In this document: positions 1-11,752 of the stretch, piece by piece
Layout of the letters: each line of letters begins with the position of its first letter
Position numbering within the stretch: the first letter of the stretch is position 1
Source of the DNA: Allomyces arbusculus
Lineage: Eukaryota > Blastocladiomycota > Blastocladiomycetes > Blastocladiales > Blastocladiaceae
Direction of reading: 5' to 3'
Assembly: GCA_027604705.1 (NCBI GenBank)
Contig: JADHYV010000039.1
Location: 62,001 to 126,000, forward strand
DNA length: 64,000 nucleotides
Translations under genes and position numbers: made by a program
The notes under the pieces: generated by a model
What the model was told of the DNA's origin: nothing
Databases searched by the model: none
What the model saw: the letters and a program-made list of their open reading frames with translations, nothing else

Positions 1-529
1 ACGCATCGAGAGCCAAGGTGCTGCGCGTCGGACGCGACGCCGGGTCGGATTCGCGGCTGCCGAGCGTTTCGCGCGAGGTCAAGGACGGGGTCGACTTGGC
101 CGTGATTTGGTGCAGTGGGGCTGGTAAAGTCGCCAGGTCGGCGTCTTCCTCGACAGAGACGAGCGGAGCCGTGACGGGCGCGGCAGGCACAAGGTCCGCA
201 TCGACGACGCTCCGGAAGGTGGGGCGGTCATCGGCGCTCAACGTGCGCCGGTGCAACGTCCCGCCGCCGCCGGTGCTTGCGCTCGGGGTCGAGTCGAGGT
301 GCGAGGTTCTCTTGGTGGGTGGGGAGATGGCTACGTGCAGCGCACCGCCGTCTGCGGTGGGAGCCGAGTTGAGCACGTCCGGGTCGCTTTGCGCGGTCGG
401 CGTTGGAGGAACGACAATCGCGTCGGCCGGCGGTTTGGCGGGACCGCCAGCAGCGTCAGGCGCGCGGGCAGGTGCGCTCGCGCCCACATCGTGAGGGCCG
501 TTCGCCGGAGTATCAACCTTGACGGGCAT
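1..529 (-). CDS. N-terminus of an unknown Ser/Thr/Pro/Ala-rich protein (partial)
   Basis: The minus strand is open from an ATG at 529 to the left edge with no stop, about 176 codons. The reading begins MPVKVDTPANGPHDVG and is rich in Ala, Pro, Ser, Thr and Asp, with no domain I recognise; it looks like a disordered regulatory tail. The stretch SRETLGSRESDPAS has a phospho-site-like look. The start was chosen because it is the first ATG of the open frame; the ATG is followed by a sensible low-complexity N-terminus. It is divergent from MRPS12, leaving about 600 bases between starts. A chance open frame in GC-rich DNA cannot be excluded; the neighbouring sequence to the left would decide. Confidence 0.45.
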   Translation of the reverse strand, partial: MPVKVDTPANGPHDVGASAPARAPDAAGGPAKPPADAIVVPPTPTAQSDPDVLNSAPTADGGALHVAISPPTKRTSHLDSTPSASTGGGGTLHRRTLSADDRPTFRSVVDADLVPAAPVTAPLVSVEEDADLATLPAPLHQITAKSTPSLTSRETLGSRESDPASRPTRSTLALDA

Positions 530-1127
530 GATGGATCGAGCAAACGGCGGAGTCGAAACAAACGAGATGGTGTAAACTTGACCACTCGAGCGACGCGGCG
601 GTCAGTTGCCGCAACTCGTGGACGCGTCGTCGTCCCGGAGCAAAGAACCGCGTCCGTTTTCGTGCTGTGCGGGTTCCGTTGCGCTCGGTGCAAAATGGCG
701 CGGTGGTCCTTGTCAGTCAGGAGCAACAAGCGCAGATGCAGCGGGTGGACAGGTCTGCAGCAAGGCACAGCCGATCGGGGGTGCGCCAAAGCGAGATGCC
801 GCGCGGGATGCGCGAGCAAGGCGCTGCCGCAAGTCTTTGCTGTGCTCGCGGCCCGCGTTCGGTCGTGGCGGACGCACGTCGTGCGCGGCAACGTGACGGG
901 CGACGGCGCCTTCGCAGCGCCTTTGTGGAGCAAAATGGCGCCGGTTGCAAATTATCACCGGCAACGCTTTTGACACGTGATGCTCGATCCTCTTGTCCTG
1001 TTGCAGAGTCGGCCGACAACCAACGAATCCGTTCATCGCCAGCAGCGATTCCTCGACCGCGGCCCCACCTTGCCCGTGCGCACCTGCTGCAGTCGATCCG
1101 GGCGCGACTACGCTGCACGCTGACACC
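530..1127. promoter_or_regulatory. Divergent intergenic region upstream of MRPS12
   Basis: No gene is supported here. Several overlapping open frames exist on both strands but none resembles a family, and the frames conflict as expected for GC-rich spacer. The repeated AAAATGGCG motif occurs at about 693-701 and 933-941, which may be a shared promoter or leader element for the divergent pair (inference). Confidence 0.35.
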
Positions 1128-1694
1128 ATGTTCGCCGCCCTCCTCCGGCCCGCCGCCGCGGCCGCCGCCCGCACTGCCCGGCCCACGACGTCAGCCCCCT
1201 CGACCCTCTCGACGCTCATGGCGAGGCTGTCGCTGTCCACGCCCGCAGCACCATCCGTCTCCACCTCGCCGCTGTTGCGCACCGGCGCGTCGGCCTTCCA
1301 CACGTCGGCGCCGCGGTACTCGACCTTGATGCAAGTGATCCGCAAGCCGCGCAAGCCCAAGGTGCGCAAGGTCAAGTCACCGCATCTCGACGGGTGCCCA
1401 CAGAAGCGCGGTGTGTGCATCAAGGTCTACACGACGAGTCCCAAGAAGCCCAACTCGGCCGTGCGCAAAGTCGCGAAAGTGCGCTTGTCGAACGGCAAGG
1501 AAGTGATTGCCTACATTCCGGGTGAGGGGCACAACTTGCAGGAACATTCGGTCGTCTTGGTGCGCGGTGGGCGTGTACCGGATTTGCCCGGTGTCCGGTA
1601 CCACTTGATTCGCGGCGCGCTTGACTTGCAGGGCGTGCAGGGCCGGTGCAATGCCCGGTCCAAGTACGGCGTGCCCAAGCCGTCCAAGGAGTAG
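1128..1694 (+). CDS. MRPS12: Mitochondrial small-subunit ribosomal protein uS12m
   Basis: Single-exon gene of 188 residues. The last ~105 residues match the universal S12 fold of the decoding centre: [19 protein letters not shown], the [15 protein letters not shown] loop and a terminal RSKYGVPKP. These residues line the A site and control decoding fidelity. The first ~65 residues are Ala/Ser/Thr/Arg-rich without acidic residues ([19 protein letters not shown]), as expected of a mitochondrial targeting peptide, so I place it in the mitoribosome. The frame is open further upstream, but the ATG at 1128 in a CACCATG context gives the best targeting peptide. The cytosolic S12 homologue (uS12/RPS23) differs clearly. 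Confidence 0.93.
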   Translation: MFAALLRPAAAAAARTARPTTSAPSTLSTLMARLSLSTPAAPSVSTSPLLRTGASAFHTSAPRYSTLMQVIRKPRKPKVRKVKSPHLDGCPQKRGVCIKVYTTSPKKPNSAVRKVAKVRLSNGKEVIAYIPGEGHNLQEHSVVLVRGGRVPDLPGVRYHLIRGALDLQGVQGRCNARSKYGVPKPSKE

Positions 1695-1920
1695 AGTCGG
1701 GTTGTTTTTTTGGTTCCATGGTCGCTTCCGTGTTCATATAGCAAGCTCTATCATGTTTTTCCGGTCTCGCTCGGACTGAGTCTGATCCGAGCTGATCCAG
1801 TCTGAATCGCTGCCGCGTGACCAGATGTCTTTCCCAATGATCAGCTCCGTGATCCCATTTATTCGAGTGGGTTGTCCAAACGTCACGGCTTCTCTTCGTC
1901 GTTCTCTCCACCTCGCCGCT

Positions 1921-3213
1921 TCAGGCCTTCTCGCCCGCGACCTTCTTGGCTTTACGATGCACCTTGCCCACACGCCCACTCACGCGATCCATATCCTCGG
2001 CCGTCTCATCCAACAACTGGTTCTGCGTATCCAACTCGTCGTTCATGGCATGCCCAATCTGTTTGAGCCGCTGCGTGACTGACAGCAGAGCGCCCGCAAC
2101 TGCGTCCTGCTCGTTCATGTGCTGGTGCTGCAACTGCAACAGGCCTTGGTTGTTGAGCGTCGTCACGTCGACACGCGCAGCCGCACCCACGACAACAGGT
2201 GGTGGTGGTGGTGACGACGAAGACGTGTAGGCGGTGGTCGTGGTCGTGACAGGCGGGGAGGTGGAGGGACGGCCGAGGACGCGCCGTGGCGGGTTCGATG
2301 GCGAGGACGAGGTCGGGACAGCCGCGGTGGAGACGGTCGCAGCGGGGCCTGCGCGGAGGCGCAGCTGGATGTCGTTGACGTCCTGGATAGTGGTTAGGAG
2401 CAGCGTTTGCCGGCGCGTGCGCTCGAGGTCCGACATGGGCTCACTGTGGATCGGGTTGCCGTGTCAGTCTTGGAAGACGTTGGAGAGCCTTCAAAGGAAA
2501 AAAAACAAAAACACGCACCATGGCGGCCTGGAAAGCGTCGATTCGAGAACGTTCAGGTTGAGTCGCAACTGGTCGGCGCGGCGTGCGGCCTGGCTGGCCG
2601 TGGCCTGTGCACGTAGCGCATCCCCCGCACGCAGCAACGCGTCTCGATCGCTCAACGCGCGCTTGAGCTGAATAACCAGCGCCTGCACGTCGTGCAATGC
2701 CGCGAGCCACTGCACAGGGGATGTGGGCACGTCCATGGCCGCGAGCCGTGGACCCGCACCAGCACCGGCTCCGTCGGCCTGTGCTGATGTTCCCGGCGGT
2801 GCATGGAATGCGCGCCACTGCGCCTCTGGAATCCCCAAGAAATCGCGCAGTGTCGCACACGATGCAAACGGCGGCGTCGACAGCAGCGCCGACAAGTGCG
2901 CGGCGAGCACTGTTTGGCGCGTGTGTACGACCGAGGCCGCGTTGCGAAACCAGGCCTTGGGCGGCAGCGGCGGGATTTCGGTGAGCAAGACTGACCGCAG
3001 GGTCGGGAACTGGCGCGCGAGTTGGTCGTGGAGCCGCAAAAAGTCCGAGTAGCGGTGGCGCGGCGGCGGGTCAGGCATGCCGGGTGGGGGGAGGTCGGGC
3101 ACATCGATGCGGTAGTGCGTGACGCCGTCGACGAGCTCGGTGGCCGGGATCAGCACGATGCGGCGCGGGCGCGATGTTGCGGGCGATGCGCCCGGTGCAG
3201 GTGGGGACGGCAT
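1921..3213 (-). CDS. VAM7: VAM7-like PX-domain Qc-SNARE of vacuole fusion
   Basis: Two exons, 3213-2519 and 2443-1921, joined by a 75-base intron, give 405 residues. The N-terminal part is a phox (PX) domain: the R-Y-S-D-F motif (HRYSDFLRLHDQL), then the proline-rich loop IPPLPPKAWF that contacts PI3P. The C-terminal ~65 residues form a Qc-SNARE heptad region with the zero-layer glutamine in ELDTQNQLLDE, followed by a basic tail (KVHRKAKKVAGEKA). No transmembrane segment is present, as in yeast Vam7, which is held on the vacuole by PX binding and by HOPS. VPS18 of HOPS lies at 37.4-41.2 kb. The PX-plus-SNARE order without a membrane anchor is diagnostic. It diverges from the WAPL-like gene. 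Confidence 0.88.
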
Positions 3214-3601
3214 GGTTGGGGCGTTGCTGGCGGGTGAGGGCAAGCGGGGGCGAGCGTGGGCGGCAGACAGTGGAAATCGCGTTCGACGCGGCCGGGCCGT
3301 GCGGTGCGGTAAGTTGCAGAGGTTCTTCGTTGGCGTGGCTCCCGTTCTTGTTGTCCGCGACGTCGCGTCGTCGACGTTGTCGTGGTCGTCGTTGTGTTGG
3401 CAGCAGCAGCAGCAGGGACGCGTTGGCGTTGGCATGCGGTGGACTGTGGAGAGGACTGACGCATTCCCACGTGCAACGCGCCTCACCTCGCCTGGGCACC
3501 GTCGCGCTCGCGCGCTCGTGGTGATCACTGCCCGCTCGGCCGACTCTTCGCGACGTCGACCAGCAACCCACGACCCGCCGAGCACGCTCACGGCGCTCAG
3601 C
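3214..3601. promoter_or_regulatory. Shared divergent promoter, VAM7 / WAPL-like
   Basis: About 390 bases separate two divergent start codons, so both promoters must lie here. A run of GCA triplets (3401-3414) is present. No further element is recognised. Confidence 0.35.
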
Positions 3602-6508
3602 ATGGCTACGCCGCCGCCACCCCGCTGGGCTACCGCTGCACCGCCGCTGGGCACCGCACCAGCCATCACCTACGGCAAGCGCTCAAGGTCGTCGCACCGC
3701 ATCTCGGCACCGTCAACGCCGACCTTATCGACCACAGCGCCATCAACGCTCTTCGGCTCTCGCGCCGCACCTGAACCTGATGCTCGTGCAGACGACCAGC
3801 ATGACTCTTCACCAGGTGGTGGCGACGATGCTGGCGCACCGGTGCTGAAAAAGCCGCGGCTCTCGAGTACCAACAGTCCCCGTCCGAGAAGCAGAATTAG
3901 CAAGCCGTCCGACCCGTTTGCCTTCGACGCGGCCGAAGAACCCACCCCGGGACCGCCCAAGTCGTCGTTTCTCGCGCGCAAAATTACGCTGCCCAAGACG
4001 GCCTTTCCGGACCGCAGCCCGCGTCCAGCTGCTGCCAACAAGCCGCCGACGCCAAGGAAGGGCCGTCGCCATGCATCTCCACCCACCCTCGCACCGTCGC
4101 GGCCGTTGCCCACGTCCAGCACGATCACCGGCGCCATCGCCGCGGTCCCACCGCCATCGTCGGTGCCGCTACCACTTCCATCAGCCATTCCATTGGCAAC
4201 CGAGCGCCCAGCGCAGGCTATCGACAACGAGGACACGGCGGACTCATCCGCGCGCGCTTTGAAAAGCAGCATGGGTCAATCCGACGCGTCTGACGCGGCG
4301 CTCGATGCCGTCATCACGCCGACCACGTCCCCCCCGCTGCCGCCACCCGCTCTTATCCCGTCTCTCGGCGGCTCATCCTCGTCGGCTTCGTTGCAGCCGG
4401 CCAGTCGCCCCAACAGCTTGCCCGCGGCCGCTCCTGCCCCTACGCGCTTCGCCATCAACCCTCAACGCGACGTCTTTCTTGGCTCATTTTTCGACGACAC
4501 TGACGAGGACGACGACAGTTGCCAAACTGAAAGTGGAGCTGCGGTTCCAGCGCTCGCCCCTCATTCGAATCGGTCGGTGGTGGCGCCCAAGGCGCGACCG
4601 CGCATTACACGTCAGAATTCGGAGCCCATGACCAAGGGAAACGCGTCGCGGCTTTTTCCCGATGAAGACGATGATGACGAGGTTCGTTGGCGTGCCTGGG
4701 TTCCGTTCTACTTACCGGTTCACATTTCTGACTGGTGCTTTGTGACACGCTCAGCTGGCCGCTCCGTTCGAAGTCAAGGCCCGCCACGAGCTTCGCGAGG
4801 CCGGCGAGAATTTACGACTCAAGGAGGAGCTCGACTACCTTGCTGACGGGCTGCGATCGACCAGCGTCAACATTCGTCGATTCAGGTACGCTTCGTTTTT
4901 CGACGCGCTGTCGGCATTCCACTTCCTGACTGGGAGCCTGACCTAGTGCCATGGACGTGCTTCGCAAAATGTCGCAGCGCACCGTGCGGCGCCAGGCCAT
5001 GCACGTCATCCTGCCCGTCATAGGCGCACTGGTGCAGGATAAGGACGCGGTACGACTCATTACCTCATATATTTCGCGTGTTCGAGAGCATAAACTGATC
5101 TTTTCAACTGATATTTTTAGATTGTGCTCCTCACATTTCTCGGCGTGATGCTGGCCCTGACCACCGACACGGACGCTGCACGGCCACTCCTCATGGACAG
5201 ACAATTTGGTTCGCTGCTCGTGCACTCGCACGCTCTGGACTTGGTCAAGGGCGTCATCTCGGTTTCTGACGACAAGAAGTCTCAACAACTGGCACGTTTA
5301 TCCCGCAATCGCATCATTCCGCCATTCCCCAGCACTCATCACCCACGCTTCGCCGACAGGTCGCCGAAATTAGCACCAAACTCGATGCTCTCCCCCTCCC
5401 TTCGTACCTCGACCACGACCGATCCCCCAAATCACTGTGGCTCGCCGCCGCCCACGCCCTGATCCGGTTCTCGAGCGAACTCGCCGTGACCTCGCTCGGC
5501 CACCCCAGCATCACCCTCGTCGGCGACTTGATCGCCTGGGACGCACCCGACGTGAGCCCACTGCACTCGATCGCGCTTGACATTCTCGAGCGCGCCTCGT
5601 TCTACGCCAACCTCGCGGATCACTCGCTAGCGAACGCGTTCCCAATCGCACGACTCGCACCGTCGATTGCTGCGCAGTACGCCGCGCTTCGCCCACTGCC
5701 ATTTGATGTGGTGGACACTGACCGGGCGGCTGTCGTGGCACGGGTCGCGGCGCTCTTGGCGACGATGCGCGTCGCGATCAACGTGACCAGCGACGCGCCC
5801 GCAGCCGTGTGCGAGCACTTTGCCAGCGCAACGACGTGTCTGACGGCGCTCGCCGAGATTCTTGCGGGTCCGGCGCCCGTGCTTGTCGCGGTCGCGGACG
5901 ACGTGTGCGCACACGTGGTCGCAACATGCGGTAGTGCCGAGACGGCCGCGTCGCAAGGGTCCGCAGCGACGTCGCAGCACGCGGAGATTTGGGCGGCGAA
6001 TGCGGCGGACCGCGCGGATCGGCAAGTCGTGGCCGTCGGGTTGCTCGTCAATGTTGCCGAGCACGCAGACGAGGCCGCGGTGCACCTCGCGGGGGTGATG
6101 GTGCGAGATACGGAGGTGGAGGGGGAGGGAGCTGATGTTGCGTTCCCGGTCGCGCTCGACCGCGTTCTCGCGGACGCAGCAATGGTGGAGGATGAGGAAA
6201 GTGGAGTTCCGCGCGTCGTGCCGCTGCTGACCGCCGTGCTCCTCGCGCTCCTCTTGCGGCATGCACCGACGACGATGCGCGCGGGGGTGGATTTGGACCG
6301 GGTTCGTGCGCGGCTGCATGAGTTTGTCGACATGCACGCGGGGCTCGACGCGGCCGACGCCGCCCGTGGCGATGGCTCGGGGTCGCAGTCGCAGCCACAC
6401 TCGCAGCACGAGCACGACACCGCGGTCGACCATCACCACCACCACCTGGTCAGCGTGACCGCGTACACCGACCTGTTACATGAAGTCGAGTCCTGGATCA
6501 CCGCGTAA
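3602..6508 (+). CDS. WAPL: WAPL-like cohesin-release factor
   Basis: Five exons: 3602-4681, 4755-4885, 4947-5049, 5121-5291 and 5360-6508, giving 877 residues. The first ~360 residues are disordered, Pro/Ser-rich, with basic patches (VLKKPRLSS) and acidic runs (DDTDEDDD). From residue ~361 comes a WAPL-like domain: HELREAGENLRLKEELDYL, then LADGLRS, MDVLRKMSQRTVRRQAM and ILPVIGALVQDKD, followed by a long helical repeat region to the C-terminus. WAPL opens the cohesin ring at the SMC3-kleisin gate. The match rests on the EELDYLADGLR signature and helical layout, seen by eye. The tail carries a five-histidine run (VDHHHHHL). The fourth intron appears to use a GC donor. Other helical-repeat proteins remain possible. 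Confidence 0.62.
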
Positions 6509-6553
6509 CTCAGCTTGTCTATTTGGAAAAAAAATGTATGTGCAAAAAATGAT

Positions 6554-7746
6554 TTACAAGACATGTTCGAGCCGCTTGCTCAAGAACTCAAACACAATCA
6601 GCGCAGCCCCGTTGGTCGGGAACGACCGCAGCTGGCACGTCCAGAACCCGCGGAAGAACCCGCGCAGACCGTCGGTTGCGTAAATCGCCTTGGCCGTTCT
6701 GATAATCGTCGGGTACCGCGCGTTCTCGCTGATGGGCTGCGGCTGCGCCATCATGCGGTTCTTGATCACGTCGGCAGGGAACGACATGGCCCAAAACGAA
6801 TTGGCCGCCAGTCCGCCCGCGAGGAACGGGACCCACGCCGTGTTCACGCCAAACGCCGTCAGTTTCTGGGTATAAAAATCGTAACTTCCCCAAAGTAGCC
6901 AAAAGAAGGACCGGAAGAGCAGCGTCGCGGGTAGAGCCGACCAGAGACCCACGAGCCCCCACGGGTGGACTCGCGCAATGTGCTTGGCGCAGGCGATTGG
7001 GCTCGAGTACCGCGTGGTCGCACGGTCGCCGTACTGCACCTGCATTTGCGCTTTCAGTAGTTCGACGGGGGCCGCGACAAAGGAGACGACGATCCCCGCG
7101 CCAAGACCGGCGAGGGCGTGGCCCGGAGTCGAAAGCGGGACCGACGGGTCGTCGCCCTGCAGGCACCGGCGCAGGTTGGTCAAGGTGCCGAGTTGGATCG
7201 AGTCCATCTGAAGAGAGGGATTGGGACTGGTGGTCAGCTATTGACCAATTCTCCAGTACGCGGGAATCAGGTCAAATTCGACGAACCAGCGCCCATCCGA
7301 GCAATGGCGGTGTTGCGCCCTTGTAAAGGCCGCGAATGCCTTCCTGTTCGTGCTTGCTTGTCAGATTTCTCAACATGAAGACAGAGAGCGAGACGATCAA
7401 ATCGAAAAAAGGATACCCGTCGCAACGTCTTGGTCAAACAATCAATGGGCCCCTTGAAGCGTCCTTGCAGGCCCTCGATTTGCAAGCGGACCTTGACCGT
7501 GTCAAACTTGGGGACCGAAGCAAAGTGCGGTGAGAAACTGTTGGGATCACCGTGCACAGCGCCAGTGACCAGGTAGACGCGTACTGGGTGGCCGACGACG
7601 AGCTTGGTCGTGCCCGAAGCGATGCCGCACACGAATCCGTGCAACGTTGGTCCATTGGCTCGCTTGACCGGGGTTGGTGCTGGTGCGGCCTGGTCCGACA
7701 AGTGCGTACTTGCTGTTGTCATGGCGGGTGCGCTGGCGGTGCTCAT
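6554..7746 (-). CDS. Mitochondrial carrier family (SLC25) transporter
   Basis: Four exons, 7746-7585, 7506-7417, 7343-7287 and 7207-6554, give 320 residues, the usual size. All three carrier repeats are seen: the Px[DE]xx[KR] signatures are PFDTVK, PVELLK and PADVIK, and the EGIRGLYKG motif follows the first. The splice after VVGHP restores the first signature exactly, which supports the model. Such proteins span the inner mitochondrial membrane six times and exchange metabolites. The PFDTVKVRLQ start and SFPTNGAALIVFEF end recall the carnitine/acylcarnitine, ornithine and basic amino-acid group, but the substrate cannot be fixed by eye. The N-terminal ~30 residues are a Ser/Thr/Ala-rich extension. 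It diverges from the SmgGDS-like gene. Confidence 0.88.
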
Positions 7747-8658
7747 GCTTGCAGTCGTCGGTGTGGAGGGGCGGGAACTGGTGGAGAAGCTTGCTGGTCG
7801 GGTCGGCTTCGGGGAGAGAAGAGAATCAAGGGCAAGGGCGCTGTCTGGACGGCTGCAGCAAGGGCATGCAGCAGTTGACCATGGTCCATATTAACGGACG
7901 GGTCGGGAAGCGGTTGTTCGCGTGGTGGTGGCGAGATGGCCCGGGGTGGGCGTGACTCGACTCTTGTCTCGACGTGGGCTGAATGCAAGCAAGCCACGGA
8001 AGCCACGCCGGTCGCGTGCGATTTCTGTTTGCCGTGTGATGAAGCAAGCTTGAGCGGTTTTGCCCGCTTTACGTAAAGACCACGCTCTCCTGACATCACT
8101 TGCGCCTCGACACGCTTGCAGCAAGTGGCCCCACTTTTCTTCTGCGCGTCGCGCGCCTCCGCCTTTGTGCCGGACCGTGTCGTCGACCTTGATCACTTCG
8201 CATTTCGTGAAGCGTGCTCGACTCGCCCGCCACACCGACGTCACCACCCGCAATCGACGCGGGCCCAAACCAAGCTTGCCGCCCCGCCCGCCACCGCTTG
8301 GATCGCCATTGGCCAGCGCACGCCGCGCTCGAGCGTTCCCCACGTCGTCCAACACGCGTTCCGGCTCGTCCCTGGCCGCTTTGGCGCCGTTTCGCCCCTC
8401 TCTGCACGCTCGCGCCGTACGTGTCCGGCATGTGCGCGCGGATGATGGTCGAGGCCGTGGCCGGCAGCGAGTCCACGCTCTCTCGGACTTCAAATACGGC
8501 GTGGCCAACCATTGCTGGCGCGCAAGCAACGCTCAACCGAATCGGACTGAGACCAACACTGACCCCCGCATTCACCGCTGCAATACCCTTGCTCCCCGCA
8601 CTCGTTCCGTCCCTGCGCGCGCGTCTCGACTGTCCCGACCACGATCACGATCAACATT
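7747..8658. promoter_or_regulatory. Divergent spacer, carrier / SmgGDS-like gene
   Basis: About 900 bases without a recognisable gene. Overlapping open frames exist on both strands, the longest (8060-8737, +) being Arg/Pro/Ala-rich with no known motif. Long leaders of both flanking genes are the simplest explanation; a small unrecognised gene cannot be excluded. Confidence 0.3.
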
Positions 8659-11294
8659 ATGGGTTCCTGTCACTCGCGCAATCTCGTTGGCCGCGACGCG
8701 CGCCGCGACTCGGCCGTCTCGTCCATGTACAGCATGATGCAGCGCGATTTCCTCGGCGAGCTGCTCGCCATCATCGGCAAGGACCGCGCCGAATGGTGTA
8801 CGCGTCTCGCTGCGATCCATTGTGCGCCGGTTGTGCGAGGCATTCCATTGACGTGGACGATCCTGTTTGCGCGGTCGCTTGATGGCTCGTGTAGCGACAC
8901 CCGAGTTGATTGACGAGGGCGTGGCCGCGATCCTCGCCGACAACCCGACCGACGACGTGGCCGTGCTCGCTGCCGGCGTCGTTGCGCAGGCGGGCAGGGA
9001 AGGTGCGCACGGTCGTGATCGCGAGTCGATTCGGCAACGTGCAAACGACTGATCTCCCTTCCCTACCCCGCACGCGAACACCAGAGGAACGCCGGCTCAA
9101 ATTCTCGACGGCGACACTCGATGCGCTCTGCATCATTTACCTGCGCGAGTCGCTCGACGAGGTTGGCCTGCACCACTTAAACCGCGGTATTGGCAACTTG
9201 CTCGTCGACAATGGTGCGATCGCCCCTCGCTTTTTGACGTTGGGAAATTTACCAATTCGAGCGAGCGCAGTCGGCTGATGAATTTTGCCCGCGCTTGTGC
9301 ACTTCGGATCTGCAGAACCCCAGCGGATCGCCCTGCTCGAGCACGACGCGGCGCTCGACAAGATCATGGCCAACATTTCCTCGCAGGACGAGGACCTCGC
9401 GCACTCGTCGATTTCCGTGCTTATCAACCTGGTCATGGACTTCCGTATGTCCATTTTATTGCCCGACCACTGTTGCTCGCACGTGCAAACTCACGGCGCC
9501 CATCCACTCGCTAGCCCGTGGCCAGCAAAAGGTTGTTGAGAAGAAGGGCATTCCGCTGCTGCTCAAGCGCATCGAGAATGGCACGCTGTCGCGGCCGCGC
9601 GCGCTGCAACTGCTCTCGGTTTTGGTTCAGAACGGTAGGTCGATGCATTGTCGCCTTTTCGGTCCCTTTGGAGAGAACCGAATTGACGCGTCGCTCTCTT
9701 TCTTCAGAGTACGCGTGCGACAAGCTCGTGTCGTTGAGCGGCATCGACCTCCTGCTCGACTGTTTGCCCGCCTTCCTCGCCGAGCCCGACGAGAACCTCG
9801 AGCATGCAATTGAGATCTTGGAGACGGCGTCCGAGAACGGTTCGTTGCCCGGGTGCCTTCCTTCGTTCTCGGCCTTCGAGATCTGATGCTTTCTATGCAT
9901 TAGGCATTGTGCAAAAGCGCCTCTACGCGCGCCAAGTGCACCTTGTGCTCCTCGAGGAAATGGAGAAGCTCGTTAACCAGGAAATCAACGTTGACGACGA
10001 CGACTACACGCCGATTCTCGATGCTTGCCTCAAGGTCGTCGTCAACATGACGCATAACGACGAGGTCGTGCAGGGCATGATCACAGAAAAGGCGACACTC
10101 GGCAAGTTCCGTGGGTGGATGACCTACCCGGGCTCGATTTTGAGCGGCAAGGCCGAGGACCTCGTCATGTGCGCATGCCTGTGCATTGGCAACTTGGCCC
10201 GGTCGGGTACGTTGGTTTGGCCCTGGGCAAAAGAGCGGTGTGTGTTCGTAGTCTGATTTGATGTTGTTGGCCGATCTGCAGACAAGAACGCGGCGAGCCT
10301 CGTCAACGACCACCAGTTTGCCAAGTACCTCCTTCAAGTTCTCAACGACTGCAACAGCTTGAAGGTACAGGTCGCAACGCTGTCGGCGTTACGGCACATG
10401 TGCATCCCCGCCGAGAACAAGGCCTACCTCGGCCACTTGTCGGTGCTCGAGGCAGTGATCCCGTACCTCAAGTCGCCGACGCCCGATGTGGTCCTGACGT
10501 CGACGGTGATCCTGCGGCACCTGAGTTCCGAGGGTACGCTGTTCGTCAAGCGGGGGACCCCCAAACGTGCGCGAGTTGACGAGTTGCTTCTGGGCGGTAG
10601 ACCGCAACATGCGTGCCGTCATCTACTCGAACTCGGGCGATGGCACCGCGCTCAGTGCCGCGCTCGAGGCTGCGGAGAAGCACGCCGACACGCCCGCGAT
10701 CCAGTGCGAGGTCGGCCGTTTGTTGGCGATCCTGATCAAGACGGCGGCCAAGAGCAACGCGATTGGTACTCTCTTGCTCGTGAAGTAGCTCTGCTTGTCG
10801 CACTTCTTGCTCACCACCCACCATGCTCGTAGATCCGTTGATCAAGGTGTGCAGCAACCTCGCGCCCGTCTGGAACTTGCTGACGCTCCCGTATCCGACC
10901 GTCTACGGCGAGGCCATACTGGCCCTGTCGCTCGTGTTTGCGCACTACCCGACGCCCGCCGACATTGCTGTGCCCGAGTCGTTCGCCACGGCTGCGTCGG
11001 AGCTGTTCCAGCCGACCTTGCCCGCGGCCGTGCGCGCGAATGCTGCGCAGCTGCTCTTGGTTGTGCAGACAGTGCATTCTGGTACATTTTTTCGGTGATT
11101 TGCAGTCCAGCACTGGCTCATGTTTCTGACACTCTTTGTCCTGCTCTCTCATAGAATGGGCTGGCCGGTTCGACGACGTTGCGCAAGCAGCGCTCGGCAA
11201 CTTGGCGCAGGAGGCCGTCGACATGGACGCGGCCATTTACGATCAGCTCACGACGGTGCTCGGCAAGATCGTGGCGCACGCATCGTCCGAGTAG
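8659..11294 (+). CDS. RAP1GDS1: Armadillo-repeat SmgGDS (RAP1GDS1/Bem4)-like GTPase chaperone
   Basis: Eleven exons: 8659-8797, 8895-9002, 9085-9213, 9316-9444, 9515-9634, 9708-9839, 9904-10206, 10282-10533, 10601-10765, 10833-11081 and 11155-11294, for 621 residues. The product is helical armadillo repeats throughout. The best family marks are CACLCIGNLARSDKNAASLV (animal SmgGDS has an IGNFARND motif) and LKVQVATLSALRHMCIP, then QCEVGRLLAILIK and YGEAILALSLVFA, matching the SmgGDS C-terminal repeats in order. SmgGDS binds Rho/Rap GTPases with polybasic tails before and after prenylation; the RHO1 at 48.5 kb, with a KKKKK-CIIL end, is a plausible client (inference). All ten introns are in phase 1. 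A generic armadillo protein is the alternative. Confidence 0.75.
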
Positions 11295-11709
11295 ACGTAG
11301 CCGAGCATGGGGACGGGGAGGGGCGGCGGCGGGATAGCCGTGTCGGGCGCGGCCTGGTGAGGGATCCAGCGGGCCGGCCGTGGGGTTTGTGTTTGAGTGT
11401 CGCCATTTGCGCACCAGTTTTGGACTTGAATGGATGAGAGGATACCGCAGATAAGATATGAATCAGTATATACATCAACGACCGCGCGTCCTTTGCGTGA
11501 GCTGATCGTCGCTGCTTGGTTGCGACTCGTTGCGACTTGACCGACTTGAGAGAGAACTTCAGGACAGCGTGCAGGCAGTTGCGTGACGCCATATCATGTG
11601 TGGACCGACGCGCCCGGTCAGCTTGGGCGGTCGACCAACATGACGGACTGTTCGTCCTGGTTGCCCACCCCCGCCTTTCGCACTGCCAAGCAAGGCAAAC
11701 TGCAGCATC

Positions 11710-11752
<43 letters not shown>

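Noticed and set aside
8060-8737. A 225-codon open frame (+) before the SmgGDS-like gene
   Set aside because: Arg/Pro/Ala-rich, overlaps other frames on both strands and runs into exon 1 of the real gene in another frame; typical of GC-rich spacer.
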